DNA from: Acidobacteriota bacterium | Lineage (GTDB): Bacteria; Acidobacteriota; Blastocatellia; Pyrinomonadales; Pyrinomonadaceae | Length of the DNA stretch: 64,000 nucleotides | Reading direction: 5' to 3' | Assembly (NCBI GenBank): GCA_020199775.1 | Contig: JAIVJZ010000003.1 | Location: 62,001 to 126,000, forward strand | Part shown: piece after piece, positions 38,946-47,395 of the stretch | Position numbering within the stretch: position 1 is the first letter of the stretch | Layout: the number at the start of each line of letters is the position of its first letter | Notes under the pieces: generated by a model | Told to the model about the DNA's origin: nothing | The model's input: the letters and a program-made list of their open reading frames with translations, nothing else | The model's database searches: none | Translations under genes and position numbers: made by a program

Positions 38946-39009
38946 TCCTTTGCGACTTTGCGCCTTTGCGAGAAATTTATCTCACGCAAAGGCGCAAAGT
39001 CGCAAAGGA
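38946..39009. repeat. Family-E palindrome (GCAAAGG units), perfect 25-bp arms
   Basis: Arms 38946-38970 and 38985-39009 are exact reverse complements of CGCAAAG/GCGCAAAG heptads, with a 14-nt A/T loop. It starts 18 nt after the stop of the 39028 gene and 41 nt before the cca start. (CGCAAAG)n-type repeats are seen in many bacterial phyla. Confidence 0.95.
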
Positions 39010-39027
39010 AAGCGAAAAGGTAGAAGG

Positions 39028-39486
39028 TCAGCTTTCGGGCTGTGGGTTAACGGGCGCGCCGACTTCATCATCATCGTCGTCATCATCCTCGTCAAAGTCG
39101 TCTGCGCCAAACTCGTCGCCGGTTTCGTCATCGTCCTCGTCGCCGACGATGACTTGCAGGCCGCGCGTGGAGGGCAGGCAACTGATTACCTGCGCGCGTT
39201 CGATGCGTGAGAGGTTGCCGCCGTTGGCGTGCCAGAGTTTGACCCAGAAGGTGCGCGTCCGTGTGTGAATGGCGAAGGTCGAGCCGTCGAGCATGACGGG
39301 GACAAGTTCGGCGATTGTGCCCGCGCGCAAAGTTTCCAGCAGTTCGGGGATGAACGGCCGCACGTTGTCGAACTGCACGACGAGCGCGCCCTCTTCGACT
39401 TCGGCGGGCGGCAACTCGACCGGCCCGTCCGCTTCCAACAGCAGCCGCGCGTCCGTGCGCTGATTGTTTAGTTTCCTGATAGCCAT
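39028..39486 (-). CDS. Conserved-looking protein with acidic Asp/Glu tail, unknown function
   Basis: 152 aa, soluble. Residues 1-105 look globular (GPVELPPAEVEEGALVVQFD, FWVKLWHANGGNLSRIERAQV); from ~115 the chain is almost only Asp/Glu/Gly (GDEFGADDFDEDDDDDDDE) and ends VNPQPES. I recognise no domain. Acidic tails of this type occur on nucleic-acid or ribosome-associated factors, and the gene lies between glyQS and cca, so a tRNA/translation link is possible but speculative. Confidence 0.65.
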   Translation of the reverse strand: MAIRKLNNQRTDARLLLEADGPVELPPAEVEEGALVVQFDNVRPFIPELLETLRAGTIAELVPVMLDGSTFAIHTRTRTFWVKLWHANGGNLSRIERAQVISCLPSTRGLQVIVGDEDDDETGDEFGADDFDEDDDDDDDEVGAPVNPQPES

Positions 39487-39491
39487 ATTTC

Positions 39492-39545
39492 ATGAATCGT
39501 AAATCGTAAATAGAAAGACCTGCTTTCATCTATTTATGATTCACT
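39492..39545. repeat. Family-B palindrome (AATCGTAA units) at the glyQS stop
   Basis: GAATCGTAAATCGTAAATAGA (39494-39514) faces TCTATTTATGATTCAC (39530-39545), imperfect by one dropped unit. The right arm touches the TAG of glyQS (39544-39546). TAGAAAG/CTTTCATCTA closes the loop side. Confidence 0.85.
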
Positions 39546-40974
39546 ACCTGCTAAGCAGACGTGTCTGCAAGTGCTGTTGCAGGTCTGAGACTTTGACGCG
39601 TTCCTGCTCCCACGTGTCGCGGTCGCGCACGGTGACGGCCTCGTCTTCGAGCGACTGGTGATCCACGGTGACGCAGAAGGGCGTGCCGATCTCGTCCTGC
39701 CGCGCGTAGAGTTTGCCGATGCCGCCCGTGTCGTCGTAGACGGCGCGCACGACGGGCTGCATGCTGCGCTTGATGGCCTTCGCCATGCCGACGATCTCCG
39801 GCTTGTTTTTGGCGAGCGGCAGGATCGCCACTTTGACGGGGGCGAGTTCGGGATGAAGTTTCAGGACGACGCGCATCTCGCCTTTCTCCGTCGTGCGCTC
39901 GGAATAGGCGTCCATCAGGAACGCGAGGACGGAGCGGTTGACGCCCGCCGCCGGTTCGATGACGTAAGGGTAGTAACGCTCCTTGCGTGCCTCGTCGAAA
40001 TAAGAGAGGTCTTCGGTCGAGTCGGGGTTGACGCGTTTGCCTTCCGCATCCAGAGGGTTCTTTGAATGCGCGCGCAGGTCGAAGTCCGTGCGGTTGGCGA
40101 TGCCCATCAGTTCATCCCAGTGCTTCTCTTCGTCGGTACGCTCGGGGAAGAAGCGATAGTGGATGTCCACGGTGCGCTTGGCGTAGTGCGCGAGTTCCTC
40201 CTTGGGCTGCTCGTAGAGGCGCAGGTTGTCGCGGCTGAGTCCGAGCGACGCGTACCAGTTGTAACAGTTGTCGATCCACTCCTGATGCGCCGTCTCGTCT
40301 TCGCCGGGGCGCACAAAGTATTCCATCTCCATCTGCTCGAACTCGCGAGTGCGGAAGATGAAGTTGCCGGGCGTCACTTCGTTGCGGAACGATTTCCCGA
40401 TCTGCGCGATGCCGAACGGCACTTTACGCCGCATCGTCTGCTGCACGAGATGAAAATTGATGAAGATGCCCTGCGCCGTCTCAGGACGCAGGTAGGCGAG
40501 CGCGGCCGGGTCGTCTTCCGCCGACGCCGCGCCGAGTTGCGTGCGAAACATGAGATTGAAGGGGCGCGGTTCGGTCAGATTAGTCGAGCCGCAGTTAGGG
40601 CACTTGACCGCCTTGTCGCGAATCAACGTCGTGATGTCGCCGCCTTCCGCCGCCTGTGGGATGTCGAGTTTGTCGGCGCGTAGACGTGCGTTGCACTCGC
40701 GGCAATCGACGAGCGGGTCGCTGAACGTGTCCTCGTGCCCCGAATATTTCCAGACAGAGCGATTGAGGATGATCGAGGAATCGAGCCCCTCCATATCGTC
40801 GCGCTCGTAGACCATCCAACGCCACCACGCGCGCTTGACGTTGTTGCAGAGTTCGACGCCGAGCGGGCCGTAGTCCCACGCGCTCCCCAGACCGCCGTAA
40901 ATCTCCGACGAGGGGAAGACGAAGCCGCGCCGCTTCGCCAGACTGACTATCGTTTCGATGTTCGGTGCAGACAA
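39544..40974 (-). CDS. glyQS: Glycyl-tRNA synthetase, dimeric class II type
   Basis: 476 aa alpha2-type enzyme charging tRNA-Gly. N-terminal RRGFVFPSSEIYGGLGSAWDYGPLG is diagnostic. Motif 2 region: FRNEVTPGNFIFRTREFEQMEMEYF (~196); motif 3: EPAAGVNRSVLAFLMDAY (~343). Four cysteines in CREC...CPNC (~92-127) suggest a zinc site, as in some bacterial forms. The anticodon-binding domain occupies the C-terminal ~110 residues. Length is normal. It is bracketed by family-B palindromes on both sides. Confidence 0.97.
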   Translation of the reverse strand: MSAPNIETIVSLAKRRGFVFPSSEIYGGLGSAWDYGPLGVELCNNVKRAWWRWMVYERDDMEGLDSSIILNRSVWKYSGHEDTFSDPLVDCRECNARLRADKLDIPQAAEGGDITTLIRDKAVKCPNCGSTNLTEPRPFNLMFRTQLGAASAEDDPAALAYLRPETAQGIFINFHLVQQTMRRKVPFGIAQIGKSFRNEVTPGNFIFRTREFEQMEMEYFVRPGEDETAHQEWIDNCYNWYASLGLSRDNLRLYEQPKEELAHYAKRTVDIHYRFFPERTDEEKHWDELMGIANRTDFDLRAHSKNPLDAEGKRVNPDSTEDLSYFDEARKERYYPYVIEPAAGVNRSVLAFLMDAYSERTTEKGEMRVVLKLHPELAPVKVAILPLAKNKPEIVGMAKAIKRSMQPVVRAVYDDTGGIGKLYARQDEIGTPFCVTVDHQSLEDEAVTVRDRDTWEQERVKVSDLQQHLQTRLLSR

Positions 40975-40985
40975 TTATTGACCTC

Positions 40986-41063
40986 CGTAAATCGTGAATC
41001 GTAAATCGTGAATAGAAGTAAATCGGGTTTTCTCTATTCACGATTTACGATTCACGATTTACG
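40986..41063. repeat. Family-B palindrome, perfect 31-bp arms, upstream of glyQS
   Basis: Arms 40986-41016 and 41033-41063 are exact reverse complements made of alternating CGTAAAT/CGTGAAT heptads, loop 16 nt; another CGATTTACG follows at 41071. It lies 12 nt before the glyQS start codon, so unlike most copies it is in a 5' leader. Confidence 0.95.
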
Positions 41064-41110
41064 GCCTTTCGCGATTTACGACGCATGTTAGCAGCCGCGC
41101 CCCGCAAATG

Positions 41111-41160
41111 AAAAGAAGAGAGAAACGCGCTCGTCGCTTTCGGCGGCGCGTCCCTCTCTT
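41111..41160 (-). terminator. Intrinsic terminator 3' of the 57-aa membrane protein gene
   Basis: Minus strand: AAGAGAGGGACGCGC (41160-41146) pairs imperfectly with GCGCGTTTCTCTCTT (41130-41116), followed by CTTTTC. It lies 67 nt after the small gene's stop. Confidence 0.6.
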
Positions 41161-41226
41161 CCGCGAATGAGACTGTCTGAAAACTTCTCTAACGTTATAC
41201 TTGGCGTTACCTGGCGTTACTGGCCG

Positions 41227-41400
41227 CTACTTGCTGGCCGGTGCGCTCGGCGTGCCGACGTTCACGTCAACTTTCGTCGTCTTGCCGCCGCCGAAGAGCC
41301 GCCCGCCGAAGAGCACGAGCGCGAGCACGATCACGATTATGAAAATCACCAAAACGGCCACCACGCCGGTGCTGCCGCTGCCGCCATCACCATCACCCAT
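41227..41400 (-). CDS. 57-aa single-span membrane protein
   Basis: Start ATG 41400 is set by GGAGG ending 8 nt upstream; a longer frame upstream ignores this site. Sequence: Gly/Ser head, one helix ([21 protein letters not shown]), then [19 protein letters not shown]. No family recognised. It has its own ribosome site and a terminator, so it is likely a real small gene. Confidence 0.7.
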   Translation of the reverse strand: MGDGDGGSGSTGVVAVLVIFIIVIVLALVLFGGRLFGGGKTTKVDVNVGTPSAPASK

Positions 41401-41504
41401 AAAATGATCCTCCTTCAGAGTTCTCTCTGGTTTATCAAAGACGTTGAAATGCACTGTTGTCTGACGGGGGAAACTCGCAGGCTCTAGTTATCACACAACT
41501 TTTG

Positions 41505-41586
41505 AAGTGACAAGCAACAAGTGACGGGTGACGGGTCAAAACAACTTTGCTTCTGACCTGTCACCCGTCACTCGTTACCTGTCGCC
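41505..41586. repeat. Family-C palindrome (GTGACGGGT units)
   Basis: GTGACAAGCAACAAGTGACGGGTGACGGGTC (41507-41537) faces GACCTGTCACCCGTCACTCG...CCTGTCGCC (41555-41586) with a few mismatches. It ends 4 nt from the stop codon of the PEGA protein gene (41591). Confidence 0.85.
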
Positions 41587-41590
41587 AACT

Positions 41591-42592
41591 TTACCGTGGC
41601 CTGGCTTGCGGGGGCGTCGCGCCCTGCGGGACAAGCCACAGTTCGAACGAATCGACCTCGCGCGTGCCGCCGTTGACGACCACCACGCGGCTCGCGTCAA
41701 TGTTGCGCGTGTTGACGAGATACTGGCGGCTGCGTTCGCCGAGTTGAGTGGCGCGATTGGCGCGGCTGCGCCGTCCGCTGTAGACGATGATGTAGCCTTG
41801 AGAACCGGGCTCGCCCTGCAAAGCCACCGCGAAGTTGTCGAGGTTGGCCTTGTCTTCGTTGAAGGAGATGACCGGGAACTCGGCGAAACTCTTCGGCGCG
41901 ACGGGCGGCAACGCGGCGGGCGTAACGCCGGTCATGGCCTGAGCGCGCTGGCGGCACGACTGGTCGCCCGAGCCGTCGTCCACGACGAGGATGGCCGTGA
42001 CGCGCTGGCTGCCGATGCCGGTCGTGTCCACTGTAATGGTGGGCGTGCCCGCGCCGCTGACGATGCGCGCGCTCGGCGGGCTGATCGTCCACGTGTAATT
42101 GAGGCCGGACTGCCCTGCGTAGTTCACGTCGGAACTGAAAGTGATAATGTCGCCCTCGCGCACGCTCGCCGGGGCGGAGATGTTGACCGGGTACGGGCAA
42201 GGCGATTTGACGATGGCCGGGCGTTCGATGCTGATCGTCTTCGGTCGCCAGTTGAGCGTGATGCACTGCTTCTTGTTGGCGGCGATGTCGAAATCGCGCA
42301 CCCAGCGCGTGTTGTTCGGGAATTGGATTTCAACCGTGTGCCGCCCGGGTTCGAGTTCGTACAACTGAACGGTCGGGCTCGTCGTGCCGACCGCGCGCCC
42401 GTCAATCAGGAGCGGGTAGCCGGCGGGCGTGGTCGAAACTTCAATGCGCCCGTTTTGCGTCGCCCGCCCGTTCTGCGCGTAGACGCTCGCGCCCGACAGG
42501 CTGGCCGAGACGAGCATGAGGGCACATGCGAGTAAAGGTAATTTGAAGCGGGTGGGGACGGCGGCGTTGATCGACGCTATGTGTCTCGACAT
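41591..42592 (-). CDS. Secreted PEGA-domain protein with OmpA-like C-terminus
   Basis: 333 aa. Signal peptide (LPLLACALMLVSASLSGASVYAQ). A PEGA domain follows (IEVSTTPAGYPLLIDGRAVG...YELEPGRHTVEIQFP, ~50-95), then an Ig/PKD-like segment (SVREGDIITFSSDVNYAGQSGLNYTWTISPPSARIV) and a C-terminal OmpA-like stretch (FNEDKANLDNFAVALQ...RANRATQLGERSRQYLVNTRNIDASRVV), which usually contacts peptidoglycan. It is probably a periplasmic or envelope structural protein. The PEP-CTERM gene ends 4 bp before its start, same strand. Confidence 0.82.
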   Translation of the reverse strand: MSRHIASINAAVPTRFKLPLLACALMLVSASLSGASVYAQNGRATQNGRIEVSTTPAGYPLLIDGRAVGTTSPTVQLYELEPGRHTVEIQFPNNTRWVRDFDIAANKKQCITLNWRPKTISIERPAIVKSPCPYPVNISAPASVREGDIITFSSDVNYAGQSGLNYTWTISPPSARIVSGAGTPTITVDTTGIGSQRVTAILVVDDGSGDQSCRQRAQAMTGVTPAALPPVAPKSFAEFPVISFNEDKANLDNFAVALQGEPGSQGYIIVYSGRRSRANRATQLGERSRQYLVNTRNIDASRVVVVNGGTREVDSFELWLVPQGATPPQARPR

Positions 42593-42596
42593 GACC

Positions 42597-43259
42597 TTAG
42601 GCCTCCCTCACATCCAGAGCTTCGTCGTTCTTGTCGCCGGAGCGCGCGGCGCGTCGGCGGCGTGCGCCCGCGCCGAGGGCGGCGAGTCCGCTGCCGAGCA
42701 GCAGGAGCGTGGCCGGTTCGGGTATTTGCGGCGTGGGCGGCGTCGGCGTCGGGATAATGTCTATCGGCGGAATGTCGCCGTCGTCGCCGCCGAGGAACAG
42801 GAGCGGGATGCCCGCCAAAGCCAGAAACGGCAGTTTCGGGAAGCCGCCGCCGGGCAAGCCCGGAATTTCGCCGCAGTCGCAGATCGTGCCCTGGATGTCG
42901 CCGAGTTCGATGGTCTCAACCTGGACGGAGCCGGGTTGCTGCACGGCGACGGTCGTACCGGTGATACCGGTGTCCACGCTGCCCGTGGGGGCTGTGCCGG
43001 TCGGCGTCTGTGCGGTTCCGGGGTTCTGTGAACTACTACCGGCGGAAGAAATCTGCCTGTCCCGTGAATTGGCCGTGCCGCCGTTTTGCTGCGTGACGGA
43101 GCGGAGGCGGAGGTCTATGGTTTGGCGACCACTCTGGCCGTTAACTGTCGCTAGCGCAATCACATCGCCGAAACTGATCGTGCCTGCTTGCGCCGGCACG
43201 GCGGCTATGAGTAAGACGCTGAGCATCAGAGCGGCTGGGCGTATGGCTTGATGCTTCAT
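42597..43259 (-). CDS. PEP-CTERM sorting-signal protein
   Basis: 220 aa from ATG 43259 (MKHQAIRPAALMLSVLLIAAVPAQA signal). The C-terminus has the full sorting signal: IPEPATLLLLGSGLAALGAG followed by ARRRRAARS, i.e. PEP motif, membrane helix and basic tail, processed by an exosortase. The mature part is Gln/Ser/Thr/Gly-rich with an odd CDCGEIPG cysteine pair and a second hydrophobic patch (LPFLALAGIPLLFLGG). Exosortase is not in this window. Such proteins are linked to exopolysaccharide/biofilm surfaces. It is directly upstream of the PEGA gene. Confidence 0.85.
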   Translation of the reverse strand: MKHQAIRPAALMLSVLLIAAVPAQAGTISFGDVIALATVNGQSGRQTIDLRLRSVTQQNGGTANSRDRQISSAGSSSQNPGTAQTPTGTAPTGSVDTGITGTTVAVQQPGSVQVETIELGDIQGTICDCGEIPGLPGGGFPKLPFLALAGIPLLFLGGDDGDIPPIDIIPTPTPPTPQIPEPATLLLLGSGLAALGAGARRRRAARSGDKNDEALDVREA

Positions 43260-43447
43260 CGTGTGTGGTCGTCCTCCCTTGGCTAACTGTAACTGCTGCA
43301 TAATAATGACTTTTTTAGATGCGACGCCCTGCGGAAACCCTTGAAAAAATCCGCTGTGGGGGCGTTTTCATTAAAAGGAAAGACACAATAGCCCAGCTCT
43401 TCCAATTTTGCGAGACAATAATCCGGCCTAAATGTATGTGTTAGAAC

Positions 43448-43480
43448 AAAAAAGGGGCTTGCACGGCTGGTGCAAGCCCC
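43448..43480 (-). terminator. Intrinsic terminator of the rpsO-pnp operon
   Basis: Minus strand: GGGGCTTGCAC (43480-43470) pairs perfectly with GTGCAAGCCCC (43464-43454), 5-nt loop, followed by six T residues (43453-43448). It lies 36 nt after the pnp stop. Confidence 0.92.
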
Positions 43481-43516
43481 GGAGGTAAAACCGGACGGAT
43501 AAGAGCGGGCGGCCGC

Positions 43517-45664
43517 CTACTCGTCGTCGCCCTGAGGTTCGTGGCCGTTGCCCCCCGCCTTCTGCTGTTCGTCGCGCAGGATGGACTTGCGTGAGAGCTT
43601 GATCTTGTTGCCCTCCTTGCCGATGCACTTGACCATGATCTGCTGCCCTTCCTTGAGTTCGTCGCGCACGTCGCGGACGCGGTGGTTGGCGATCTCGGAG
43701 ATGTGCAAGAGGCCGTCCGTGCCGGGGAAGATTTCGACGAACGCGCCGAAATCGACGATGCGCGAGACCGTGCCGACGTAGGTTTCGCCGATCTCGGCCT
43801 CGGCCGTCAAACCGCGTATGCGATCCACTGCGGCCTGCGCCGCCTCTCTGTCGGCGGTGGCAATCGAGACCGTGCCGTCGTCCTCCACGTCGATCTTCGC
43901 GCCCGTCTCTTCGACGATGGAGCGGATGATCTTGCCGCCCGGCCCGATCACGTCGCGAATCTTATCCGGGTTGATCTTGATTTGGATGATGCGTGGCGCG
44001 TATTCCGACATCTCCTCGCGCGGCGCGTTGATGGCCTGCTCCATCGCGGCGAGGATGTGCAGGCGGCCTTTGCGCGCCTGTTCCAGAGCTTCTTGCAGGA
44101 TCATGGCGTTGATGCCGCCGATCTTGATGTCCATCTGGAGGGCGGTGATGCCGTCTTTCGTGCCCGCGACTTTGAAGTCCATGTCGCCGTAGTGGTCTTC
44201 CGCGCCCGCGATGTCCGAGAGGATCGCGTACTTGTTGCCTTCCATCACGAGCCCCATCGCGACGCCCGCGACCGGCGACTTGATCGGCACGCCCGCGTCC
44301 ATCATCGAGAGGCTGCCGCCGCAGACGGTCGCCATCGAGCTCGATCCGTTCGACTCGGTGATGTCCGAGACGATACGCAGCGAATACGGGAACTCGCTCT
44401 CCTGCGGCAAGACGGGTTCGAGCGCGCGACGCGCGAGCGCGCCGTGGCCGATCTCGCGGCGGCTGGTCGAGCCGAAGCGGCCGACCTCGCCGACCGAGAA
44501 GGACGGGAAGTTGTAATGCAGCAGGAAGCGGCGTTTGATCTCGCCCGTCTCCAGATCGTCCATGAACTGCTCGTCCTCTTTCGTCCCGAGCGTGGTGGTG
44601 ACGATGGCCTGCGTCTCGCCGCGCGTAAAGAGCGACGAGCCGTGGACGCGCGGCAGCCAGCCGACTTCGCATGTGATCGGGCGAATTTCGGAGAAGCGGC
44701 GGCCGTCCGGGCGGCGGCGTTTGTCGAGGATGTCGTCGCGGAAAATCTTCTCTTTCAGTTGGTCGAAAATCTTCTTCGCCATCGTGCGCTGTTCGGGCGC
44801 GTCGGCCGGGTAGGATTCGACGACCTCTTTCTTGAGCGCGTCAACCGTGGCGTAGCTCGTCAGTTTGTCCTGCGCCGAGGTGTCGAGCCCGGCGCGCAGT
44901 TTGTCCGTGTAGTTGCGCTCGATCTCGCCCGACATCTCTTCGCTCAGGACGGGCGGCGTGACTTCGCGCTTCTGGATTTCGAGCGCCTTGTAGAGTTCCT
45001 TCTGCCAGCGGCAGAGGCGGTTGATCTCTTTGTGCGCGAGCATCAGGGCTTCGACCATGATCGCTTCCGAGACTTCCTTCGCGCCCGACTCGACCATCAC
45101 GATGGCCTCTTCCGTGCCCGCCACGATCAGGTTCAAACTCGACTCGCGCACTTCGTCGTAAGTCGGGTTGATGATGTAGCGGCCTTCGATGAGGCCGACG
45201 CGCACGCCCGCAATCGGCTGCGGGAACGGGATGTCCGACAGGTAGAGCGCGCACGACGCGCCCGTGATGGCGATCACGTCGGGGTCGTTTTCGGCGTCGG
45301 CCGAGATGACGGAGGCGATGACCTGCGTTTCGTTGCGATAGCCTTCGGTGAAGAGCGGGCGGCAGGGGCGGTCGATGAGGCGGCTGGTCAGGACTTCTTT
45401 TTCGCCGGGGCGGCCTTCGCGCCGGAAGTAGTTGCCGGGGATGCGACCGGCCGCGTAGTTGTGCTCGCGGTATTCGACCGTGAGCGGGAAGAAGTCTATG
45501 CCTTCACGCGGGCTGTTCGCGCCGACGGCGGCGACCAACAGCATCGTGTCGCCGTAGCTGATGACGACCGAGCCGTCGGCCTGCTTGGCGACGCGCCCGG
45601 TCTCGACGGTCAGGTCGCGACCGCCGAGTTTGATAGTTTCTTTCAAATATTTTTTCACTGGCAT
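43517..45664 (-). CDS. pnp: Polyribonucleotide nucleotidyltransferase (PNPase)
   Basis: 715 aa from ATG 45664, set by AAGGAG 10 nt upstream; an in-frame TTG 24 nt earlier is rejected. Two RNase PH cores (start YLKETIKLGGRDLTVETGRVAKQADGSV; second core RPDGRRFSEIRPITCEVG...TRGETQAIVTTTLG), the active-site GDMDFKVAGTKDGITALQMDIK (~470), a KH domain (IRDVIGPGGKIIRSIVEETGA) and an S1 domain (VGTVSRIVDFGAFVEIFPGTDGLLHISEI). The trimeric enzyme phosphorolyses mRNA from the 3' end and acts in the degradosome. rpsO lies 368 bp upstream, the usual order. Confidence 0.98.
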   Translation of the reverse strand: MPVKKYLKETIKLGGRDLTVETGRVAKQADGSVVISYGDTMLLVAAVGANSPREGIDFFPLTVEYREHNYAAGRIPGNYFRREGRPGEKEVLTSRLIDRPCRPLFTEGYRNETQVIASVISADAENDPDVIAITGASCALYLSDIPFPQPIAGVRVGLIEGRYIINPTYDEVRESSLNLIVAGTEEAIVMVESGAKEVSEAIMVEALMLAHKEINRLCRWQKELYKALEIQKREVTPPVLSEEMSGEIERNYTDKLRAGLDTSAQDKLTSYATVDALKKEVVESYPADAPEQRTMAKKIFDQLKEKIFRDDILDKRRRPDGRRFSEIRPITCEVGWLPRVHGSSLFTRGETQAIVTTTLGTKEDEQFMDDLETGEIKRRFLLHYNFPSFSVGEVGRFGSTSRREIGHGALARRALEPVLPQESEFPYSLRIVSDITESNGSSSMATVCGGSLSMMDAGVPIKSPVAGVAMGLVMEGNKYAILSDIAGAEDHYGDMDFKVAGTKDGITALQMDIKIGGINAMILQEALEQARKGRLHILAAMEQAINAPREEMSEYAPRIIQIKINPDKIRDVIGPGGKIIRSIVEETGAKIDVEDDGTVSIATADREAAQAAVDRIRGLTAEAEIGETYVGTVSRIVDFGAFVEIFPGTDGLLHISEIANHRVRDVRDELKEGQQIMVKCIGKEGNKIKLSRKSILRDEQQKAGGNGHEPQGDDE

Positions 45665-46032
45665 CTGAATTATGTCTCCTTCGGACAACGACTGTCGAGG
45701 TGGCGACCGCGCCGTCTCATCCGGCCTGCGCGCCCCTGTAGAATTTCCGGCTTCCCCGCCGAAGCAGCCCCGCGCGACGTGAAGCGCGCCGGAGCTTTAG
45801 CGGCAATTTTCAAAAGACAAAAGCAAAGCGGCGACAACTCCACCCGTGAAGTTGTCGCCGCCGTGTTGCTTATTTCGGCTACAGGCTACTCGCGTCCGCT
45901 TGGCGGCAGTCTGCGCCGTCACGTTCGGCACTGCCACCCGGCTTTTCGAGGGACGCGGGCGTGTGATGTGGAAGGAATCGAAGTCCTTCTCTGTGTTCAA
46001 GTCAACGGCCAAAAATATCTGATGCGCTTTAG
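45665..46032. other. rpsO-pnp intercistronic region
   Basis: No gene seen. The main feature is the hairpin at 45822-45870. In many bacteria this interval carries RNase III cuts and a partial terminator controlling pnp; a like role is plausible here. Confidence 0.6.
45822..45870 (-). terminator. rpsO-pnp hairpin, likely partial terminator or processing site
   Basis: Minus strand: AGCAACACGGCGGCGACAACT pairs with AGTTGTCGCCGCTTTGCT; the core GGCGACAACT/AGTTGTCGCC (45830-45839, 45850-45859) is perfect. TTTTGTCTTTTG follows, so it could terminate part of the rpsO transcripts. Confidence 0.65.
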
Positions 46033-46299
46033 TTAGCGACGGAGTTTCAGGCTGCTGATCAGTTTATGGTATTGCTCGATGTCCCTGCGCTTGAGGTAAT
46101 CGAGCAGGCTGCGACGCTGCGAGACCATCTTGAGCAGTCCGCGCCGCGAGTGGTTGTCTTTCTTGTGCGTTTTGAAATGCTCGGTGAGTTGGTTGATGCG
46201 CTCGGTAAGCAACGCGACTTGCACCTGCGGCGACCCCGTATCGCCCTCGTGCGTTTGGTACGTGGTGACGATCTGTTCCTTCGATTCTCTATCTAACAT
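46033..46299 (-). CDS. rpsO: 30S ribosomal protein S15
   Basis: 88 aa, exactly the family length. Conserved stretches: [40 protein letters not shown], which contacts 16S rRNA helices 20-22, and [19 protein letters not shown]15 starts assembly of the 30S platform and often represses its own mRNA through the leader. First gene of the rpsO-pnp operon. Confidence 0.98.
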   Translation of the reverse strand: MLDRESKEQIVTTYQTHEGDTGSPQVQVALLTERINQLTEHFKTHKKDNHSRRGLLKMVSQRRSLLDYLKRRDIEQYHKLISSLKLRR

Positions 46300-46522
46300 A
46301 ACTACAACTTACTGCCCTAGATGGCCCTCCCAGACCGCAGTTCGCCCGTAATCTCAGGCAACCGCAAGAGTTAAGTAAAACCGCGACAATTTAACACGCC
46401 CACAAACCGGGTGTCCAGCAGCCACGCCGCACGGCCTTTTCCCCAGATTCCGGCTTCGACGCCTGAACACGCCCGCCCACAAGTGGGACAAACAGCGCGC
46501 AAACATCGCCTGAAATTACCTT

Positions 46523-46831
46523 TTATTTTGTCGCCCGCCCCGTGACGTATCCGATCAGCCCGGTCACGATGGCCGTGAGGAACGGCCATGCACGCTCTTT
46601 GCTTGCCGCCGTCGAGGCTTCGTTGACGATAACCCACACGCACAGGCAAAGCGCGAGGCCGATGACGACGAGCGCACTGATCGAGAAGAGCAAGTCTTTG
46701 CGCCGCCGGTGCGCCGCGTCGGCTTCCTCGATGCGGATGCGCGAATCCCTCTGATCGGGTTCTTCGCGCGGGACGATTGAGAGTTGGTGTCGGTTCGCTA
46801 AGTCATTGAGATCAATCTGGTCATCATTCAT
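46523..46831 (-). CDS. Small two-TM protein paired with an RHH gene
   Basis: 102 aa. A soluble charged head (IVPREEPDQRDSRIRIEEADAAHRRRKD, ~20-46) leads into two helices: LLFSISALVVIGLALCLCVWVIV (~47-69) and WPFLTAIVTGLIGYVTG (~83-99). It begins 18 nt after the stop of the ribbon-helix-helix gene, so the two are cotranscribed. I do not recognise a named family. RHH plus small membrane protein pairs can be toxin-antitoxin modules, but they can also be simple autoregulated membrane genes. Confidence 0.7.
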   Translation of the reverse strand: MNDDQIDLNDLANRHQLSIVPREEPDQRDSRIRIEEADAAHRRRKDLLFSISALVVIGLALCLCVWVIVNEASTAASKERAWPFLTAIVTGLIGYVTGRATK

Positions 46832-46849
46832 GGCCGAGCGCGCCCGCCC

Positions 46850-47104
46850 TTATAGCCCGATGATCTCCGTCGTGAGTTGCTGATCCTTGTCCGCCAGACC
46901 CAGCTTCAGGCCGCGCCGTTTACCGTCCACGGCGACTTCCATCAAAGCTATGGCCTTGCGTAGAACATCGCTTTTCGTGCCCCCCGTTCTGGCGGCGAGT
47001 TGTTCAAGAAGGTCGTTCAATTCACGAGAGATATCGAGACTGAGACGAACTTTCTCCTTTTCAAGTTTAGGTGATCCACGGGTGGATTTAAGGGCTTGAT
47101 TCAC
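46850..47104 (-). CDS. Ribbon-helix-helix DNA-binding protein (CopG/Arc-like)
   Basis: 84 aa if started at GTG 47104, which has GGAGAGG 9 nt upstream; ATG codons at 47113 and 47122 are too close to or ahead of that site. RHH core: strand KVRLSLDIS, helix RELNDLLEQLAARTG, turn GTKSD, helix VLRKAIALMEVAVDGKR. The C-terminus ends LTTEIIGL, a tail I remember from many RHH proteins of this size (from memory, not checked). Such dimers bind palindromic operators; the dyad at 47318-47334 is a candidate site. It is upstream of and likely controls the two-TM gene. Confidence 0.82.
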   Translation of the reverse strand: MNQALKSTRGSPKLEKEKVRLSLDISRELNDLLEQLAARTGGTKSDVLRKAIALMEVAVDGKRRGLKLGLADKDQQLTTEIIGL

Positions 47105-47317
47105 AGTGCACATCCTCTCCATCAGGTTTGTTTAGCAGCTAGTTGGGTTCCATATGACTCTAGTGCATTGGTGCCTTCTGCCTGACGGCAGCACACGAGT
47201 TGTTAATGACACGTGCGTTCGAGACAGACACTTACACCTAGCTGGGTTCACGTTTGCCCTTCCTGTCCTCAAGCCTTTAAGCCGCACGCAAAGCAAACGC
47301 GAACCTCGCGCAGATAA

Positions 47318-47334
47318 TACGTAAATCTTACGTA
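47318..47334. promoter_or_regulatory. Perfect dyad TACGTAA-ATC-TTACGTA, possible operator
   Basis: Seven-bp perfect inverted repeat with a 3-nt centre in an A/T-rich stretch, about 215 nt upstream of the RHH gene start. Size and symmetry fit a small dimeric repressor. No direct evidence links it to the RHH protein. Confidence 0.4.
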
Positions 47335-47395
47335 ATAAGCAATCAATAATTTTGTAGAGCAATGTGGGCTAGAATATGAACGAGGATAGGGTTAT

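Noticed and set aside
47132..47362. 76-codon frame upstream of the RHH gene
   Set aside because: Basic, Cys-containing random-looking sequence without a ribosome site, overlapping an A/T-rich regulatory stretch and dyad.
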